A DNA stretch of 64,000 nucleotides from Druceiella hillmani (Eukaryota; Arthropoda; Insecta; Lepidoptera; Hepialidae), in NCBI GenBank assembly GCA_039881145.1, contig JAYKKI010000090.1, positions 5,305,501 to 5,369,500 on the forward strand, written 5' to 3'. The position numbers were made by a program, and so were the translations under genes. Below are positions 59,632 to 64,000 of this stretch, in pieces. How positions within the stretch are numbered: position 1 is the stretch's first letter; the number at the start of each line of letters is the position of its first letter. A model generated the notes under the pieces. The model was not told the DNA's origin. It saw only the letters and a program-made list of their open reading frames with translations, and searched no databases.

Positions 59632-60109
59632 GGGGCATTTCACGTCAAGCGAACAGGGAAAAAAAGTGAGGTTCTGAAATTTGTTGATATTGAGGCCAAT
59701 TATACTCCTACTAGATACAAAAGTGAATACACAATATTTTTTTTTCATTTGATATTTATTTGTCATGTTATGGGCTTCTTAAGAATAGTTTAATTTGAAA
59801 TTCGGATTTTTTGGAAGTAGTTTTTCGAATACTAAAAAGATACAATAAATACTAAACTTGGCGCTTTGTATAAAAAAATTCCTGTTCTTTTTAAAAAAAA
59901 ATTAAATTTATTATGTGCCAAACCGAAAGTGAACATTTCAAAACAAAATTTTGGAAAATTCGACCAATTTAAAAAAAAATTTACGTGAAAATATAGGTTA
60001 AAGTATATAATACACCAGAAGTTTTAAAATGGGATCTGCATTAAGAAGATAGGTAAATTAATGTACATACATGTCGCTCTCAGTATGATAATAAGCACTG
60101 GTTTATGTC
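59632..60109 (+). repeat. Left terminal inverted repeat of the transposon
   Basis: About 478 bp pairing with 61390-61836. The 73-codon minus frame at 59545-59766 crosses its edge and is not a gene. Confidence 0.85.
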
Positions 60110-60399
60110 CGCCGATTGGCGCAAAAAGAGACATTATTTAGCATTTAAATGTTTATTAGAAGGTATTAGTATATAGTATTAATATACTTGGTATGTAGTG
60201 TTCATTTTATAAAGAAATAAAGTAAGGTTTGTTTTTTAGTTTCTATATTAGGGTAGGGGTAATCAACCGCAATTACGAAAAACGACTATTGCTACAACTA
60301 CTAAAAACTTCTGTGATATTTTAATGATAATTAAATGAAATAACATAATAAAAAAATCAAAAGCATTTTATTTTATAATTTTGACAATTTTACATTGAG

Positions 60400-61193
60400 A
60401 ATCTACGCTGGAACTGCTTTTTTTACAAGAAGACCTTCCTTTGTTGGAACAAAGGCATGCAACTTTTTAGTTCATGGAATGGTGATTGCAGATTCAAACC
60501 GGGGTTGTAAGAAAATCCTTTCACGTTGAATATCACTGGTGCATTTACTTGCAGGTACTTGTACCCTTGCACGCGCACTAGCCACTTTTCAATTTGCACG
60601 TCTGTCACTTGATTGTTATTGAATATGATCTTCAAATGATCACGAATTCCACTTAAGCCAGGACAAGACAACTACACTAATGTTTTGTTTACAACTCCGT
60701 TTGGCGGTGTTTTTATAGTCATTAAATGACACGTCTGTGTTGAATTGGGACACATCATCTTGAGAAGGCAATCCTTATAAGTCTAAACTTCCATGGCAGT
60801 TCCAGCTGTAAGATTTGCTATGTCTCCACCATTCAACATTAGTTTCACCTTTTGGTGGTAAGCACAAGCACATACCATATGTGTTCCAAGGCCACCAGCA
60901 AGGATACATTGTTTGGGTCTTAGAGTAAAAGACTTTGTTAAATCTACTTAAACGTCCGGTTTGTTAAACCTACTTGAACGTTATTCTTTGAACTTCTGAT
61001 AAAGTTCATTAATGTTGCACATCAGAAGTTGTTTTTGTATGTGTGTTCTTTTCCCATCATCTAATTTAACAGATATAAAATATTTTTTACCACGTATTAT
61101 TCGACTAACGTCTTCTCGAAGATAAAAATATTTAACCAAGTTTTCGGCATCGGATAGTAGTTTACGACCAGCACGTGTGTTTAGAGATGACAA
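60400..61193 (-). pseudogene. Broken protein gene of the long-TIR transposon
   Basis: Minus strand, three readable blocks. First, 61193-60981, 70 codons: NLVKYFYLREDVSRIIRGKK, then a YFISVKLDDGK segment, then QKQLLMCNINELYQKFKE. Second, about 60940-60785: TLRPKQCILAGGLGTHMVC, then ACAYHQKVKLMLNGG. Third, 60671-60423: SCPGLSGIRDHLKIIF, then VQIEKWLVRV. In intact relatives, which are uncharacterised multi-copy proteins of arthropods and cnidarians, these are consecutive: F...DDVSR..PGKK..VSV....K.QKRLLL.NL.ELY..FK, LRPK.CVLAG..GTHSVCVC..HQNVKLM, and CPG...L...L. Stops and frameshifts separate the blocks and the C-terminal half is absent, so this copy cannot encode a working protein. Its position inside the TIRs supports the family being the transposon's own gene. 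Confidence 0.65.
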
Positions 61194-61389
61194 GATACTT
61201 TTATATTATTACAAATTGTTTTTATTTCTTCTCTCTAATATTTCTATTCAAACGTATATTTATCAAGGTATTTACATTTTTTATTTAAATAAGAACTACC
61301 TCTGGTTTTTGTTAGAGCTTAAATACACTTGAACAGAATGATAAACGCCAATATCGTCTTGTTTTAATTTAATAATTCGCAAACTAACC

Positions 61390-61836
61390 GACATAAACTA
61401 GTGCCTATCATCATACTGAGTGCGACATGTATGTACATTAATTTACCTATCTCCTTAATTAATGCAGATGTCATTTTCAAACTTTTGGTGTATTATAATT
61501 ATACTTTAAGCTATATTTTGATATTAAAAAATAAATTTTAAAATTGGTTGAATTTTCCAAAATTTTGTTTTGAAATATTTACTTGACTATGAAAAAAAAT
61601 ATTGTTTTCTAAATTGATTTCCTTTTTAAAAAGAACAAGAAATAGTATAATATTTTATTACATTTTTTTGATATTCGAAAAACTACTTCTAAAAAATTAT
61701 AATTTCAAATTAGACTATTCTTTAGAAGCCCATAACTTGACTTCACTTTTGTATCTACTAGTAGTACAATTGGCCACAATTTGAATAAATTTCAGAACCT
61801 CACTTTTTTTCCTGTCCACTTGACGTAAAATGCCCC
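61390..61836 (-). repeat. Right terminal inverted repeat of the transposon
   Basis: About 447 bp, inverted copy of 59632-60109. The 60-codon plus frame at 61602-61784 is a by-product. Confidence 0.85.
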
Positions 61837-61967
61837 CTTTCGGGACAAATATGAGTTAAAATATTTAATCACTGAGAAAATTTTCAACATTTTACGTTTA
61901 ACGGTCTCTGAGAAAAACGACTATGATGAACAACATAGACGAAAGGACACTTAAGTAATTTAACAGT

Positions 61968-62140
61968 GATGGTTTTTCACGGCCCGTGATTTCAAGGTCG
62001 CATTTCCTGATGGTGGGGATATAGCAGGCAAGTAAGGCGAGGGAGGAACACGGGCGCGCTATAGTTTGTCGATATCATTACTGAAATCAAGAGACGTAGG
62101 ACGCCACCCTAACCTGTTTCTACGGGTAACAAAATTATTC
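61968..62140. other. GC-rich island, copy B
   Basis: Counterpart of 4180-4400, shortened. TTTTTCACGGCCCGTGATTT is kept, but the GGCGCGGCCCGTGAAATC segment is gone. Confidence 0.5.
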
Positions 62141-63182
62141 CTGACAGGGTAAGACATATTTTCATAATTATAAACATCAACATCAAACTTTTATAATATT
62201 GACAAATTAAAAATATTACATATTGCGAATTTTATTATATTCTCAAGTTATAAGAGCAACTTGCCTGTACTGATCTCAAGTAATAATATCTAGATAAAAC
62301 GCCTCAAGTTTGAGTGTAGCAAAAGGCAACGGAAAACTAAATTAATCCGATAAGGACTAGATTCTCCGAACTAGCATTGTATTTGACTTAAAGACAAGAC
62401 TAACCTTTAATCCTGAGCATCATTATATACGTCTCGCCAAGAGTGGCTATACATCTTGCGATAGTGGCGGCGGTAAAAGGGTTAATTAACGACCCGTCTG
62501 AGTCCCCCAGAATTATTTCCGTATGAATCACGGATAACAATTTAACGAGTTACATCTCAAATTCTTTGTTTTCGTGTTATCTCGAATGGATTAAATAGGT
62601 TTTCCATTTAAGAAGTGGTCTATGATGAAAATGTTACTTAAATTTTTAAATAGAGTTTTTTATATGTATCATAACATTGATTAATGGGTTTTGATTTGCG
62701 CATTTTATATTCAAAATGCTTGTCGCATTTTGATTGCGATCAAGTCAAATAAGTTTTTTGTGCAGTATTGTTTGTATAATTGTATTTCATTACCCTTAAA
62801 TTATTTATTTATTTATTTTTATAACAACACATTGATGGTTCACATAATGGAATTATGAGATACCATGAGGAAATGCTGTCACGTCAACTGACGTCATTTA
62901 AAAAAAACACAACGGTTTTTCGTCTACTCTGAACATGAAATTTATTTATATTCCATGTTTTTAAAATACCCTTTCTAAAGCCTAAACTTTTTGCAAATAA
63001 TTTTCGAAAATGGTGGAAATTTTAGTCTTTTTTCAGGATTAAATTCAAGATATAAATGTTTTGTTCTCGTAAGAAAATGAAATTTTCACGTTCGAAGCAA
63101 ACATTGGTTGCTTCGGAAAATGCTAACACATGAAACTTCAATTTCCGCAGCATTCTATCTACATCCTCCGACTCACGCTCAC

Positions 63183-63333
63183 CGCTGTTTTCCTCAAAAG
63201 GTCGTCCTTTATATTTCCCGTATGCAATATAACTTCCGCCTTCGCTTGACTCGTCATAAAATATGTTATTCATTTCCTGGTCAAACGTGAATGGATACGC
63301 GCTAGCTTGATATGGGAATTGATTCGCTTTCCA
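63183..63333 (-). CDS. Candidate internal exon, unknown protein
   Basis: Minus-strand open frame with protein-like composition: WKANQFPYQASAYPF..., then DQEMNNIFYDESSEGG, then YGKYKGRPFEENSG. It is acidic and rich in Tyr, Ser and Glu. It ends at a good 5' splice-site match (AGCG|GTGAGCG, exon end at 63183), and a second GTGAGT lies a few bases on. A weak acceptor (TTTTATAAAG) precedes the W codon at 63333. The frame stays open to 63022 if unspliced. In copy A the same stretch has a stop and a lost donor. I recognise no family. It may be an exon of a secreted or cuticle-like protein, or chance. Confidence 0.25.
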
Positions 63334-64000
63334 CCTTTATAAAATACTGTTAAACGAATTAGTATTTTTGGCTTCTATCTTTAGGACAAAATTTTTCTAA
63401 TTTTAGACAAAGTTTATACAACTTTATGTAAGGTTCTTTCGTTCTTTGTCGTGTTTCAACTCGGCCATTGGCGACATACTGCTGTCATGAAAATATTTTT
63501 GTTTCCCGTATTCCTGAGCAAAACAGATTACTAATAAAATCGCTATGGACGTATCTAAGATTTCTACTCAGCACGTTAATATTGATTTTCCTCAATTTTG
63601 AAAACTAAGTTTTCTTCGATTATTAACGATAAAAGTCCTACGGTTTTTTATTATTCGTGATAGATAATTATTCATATTTTTTAACGAAAATGATTATATT
63701 AATAAAAAATATTATATACCAAATATTGAAAATATACGCCAAAAAATAGCTGAGACAGTTTTGGAAATTACAAATAGATTATATTAAATTGTTATCTGTT
63801 GTTACTAATGATGTTTTAGTACAATATTTTAGGAATAACCAAATATCATAATGGAAGCAATTTTTGTTTTTTATTAAAAAGTTACATGAAGAAAATATTT
63901 CATAAATATATTCCTCAAGTATCTGAAATTTTCAAGACGTTTTACTTTTATCATTTGTTTAGCGTTAATTTGTGAAGTAATACTTCCATTTTATTGTGTG

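Larger units (their letters stand above)
59632..61836 (-). mobile_element. DNA transposon with 450-480-bp terminal inverted repeats
   Basis: The left end starts GGGGCATTTCACGTCAAG and the right end is its reverse complement (CTTGACGTAAAATGCCCC). Similarity continues inward for 59632-60109 on the left and 61390-61836 on the right, including ATGGGCTTCT, TTCAAAACAAAATTTTGG and ATTAATGTACATACATGTCG. The element interrupts copy B at a site intact in copy A (about 4053). Flanks are ...AACTAT and C-TTT-CGGGAC, so any target duplication is short and imperfect (possibly TAT/TTT, 3 bp). The superfamily is not assigned. Confidence 0.9.
54455..64000. repeat. Segmental duplication, copy B (runs off window)
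   Basis: Direct repeat of 1-6243, starting about 54.4 kb downstream of copy A. It is longer than A because of an insertion at 57171-58285, a long-TIR transposon at 59632-61836 and an inverted rearrangement at about 55840-55992. It starts about 280 bp beyond a decayed mariner-type transposase. The homology continues to the last base of the window, so the right end is not reached. Confidence 0.95.

Overview
This is a very AT-rich, gene-poor stretch of animal nuclear DNA, most likely from an insect. That reading rests on four things. Dispersed repeats end in the arthropod-type hallmark GTACGGAACCCTCG...CGCGAG...ACTCG (copies near 14.3, 30.8 and 40.8 kb). There are decayed LINE/SINE-like tails ending in motifs such as TTAGCTGTGCTTCGCGG. 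There is a broken mariner-type transposase of the kind common in Hemiptera and other insects. There are remains of several uncharacterised transposon-borne protein families that are abundant in arthropod and cnidarian genomes. The longest open frames are about 60-140 codons. No intact multi-exon gene, tRNA, rRNA or CRISPR array was seen, and most short ORFs are chance frames in AT-rich sequence. The species cannot be named from the sequence.

Layout. 1-6243 is copy A of a large direct duplication. 54455-64000 is copy B; it runs off the right edge and is swollen by insertions. Both carry an older degenerate tandem repeat (about 1560-2200 and 56085-56760) and a GC-rich patch. Copy B also carries a 2.2-kb DNA transposon with TIRs of about 450-480 bp (59632-61836), a 1.1-kb extra segment (57171-58285) and a small inverted rearrangement. 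A third, inverted fragment of the same unit lies at 48060-48375.

8655-12685 is the most striking structure: a near-perfect inverted repeat with arms of 1756 and 1757 bp around a 518-bp spacer. The spacer and outer right flank carry a second, nested inverted repeat. That second repeat bears hammerhead-ribozyme-like motifs of the type found in Penelope-like elements, and related copies occur at 12.95 and 31.0 kb.

13.9-35 kb is a patchwork of dispersed repeat tails, hairpins, a GC-rich hairpin island (19.98-20.14 kb), a candidate 88-nt exon (20313-20400), a decayed transposon gene (23.74-24.34 kb), a possible promoter-like GC patch (28.9-29.2 kb) and a tandem array with an alternating A-B-A-B unit pattern (33306-33898). 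41.4-45.6 kb holds two different decayed transposon genes facing each other. 50-53 kb is rich in (TA)n/(TG)n microsatellites, followed by the mariner-type pseudogene at 53.49-54.18 kb next to the start of copy B.

Nothing here forms a working pathway. The window is best read as a repeat graveyard with one segmental duplication, one large palindrome and several families of dead transposons.
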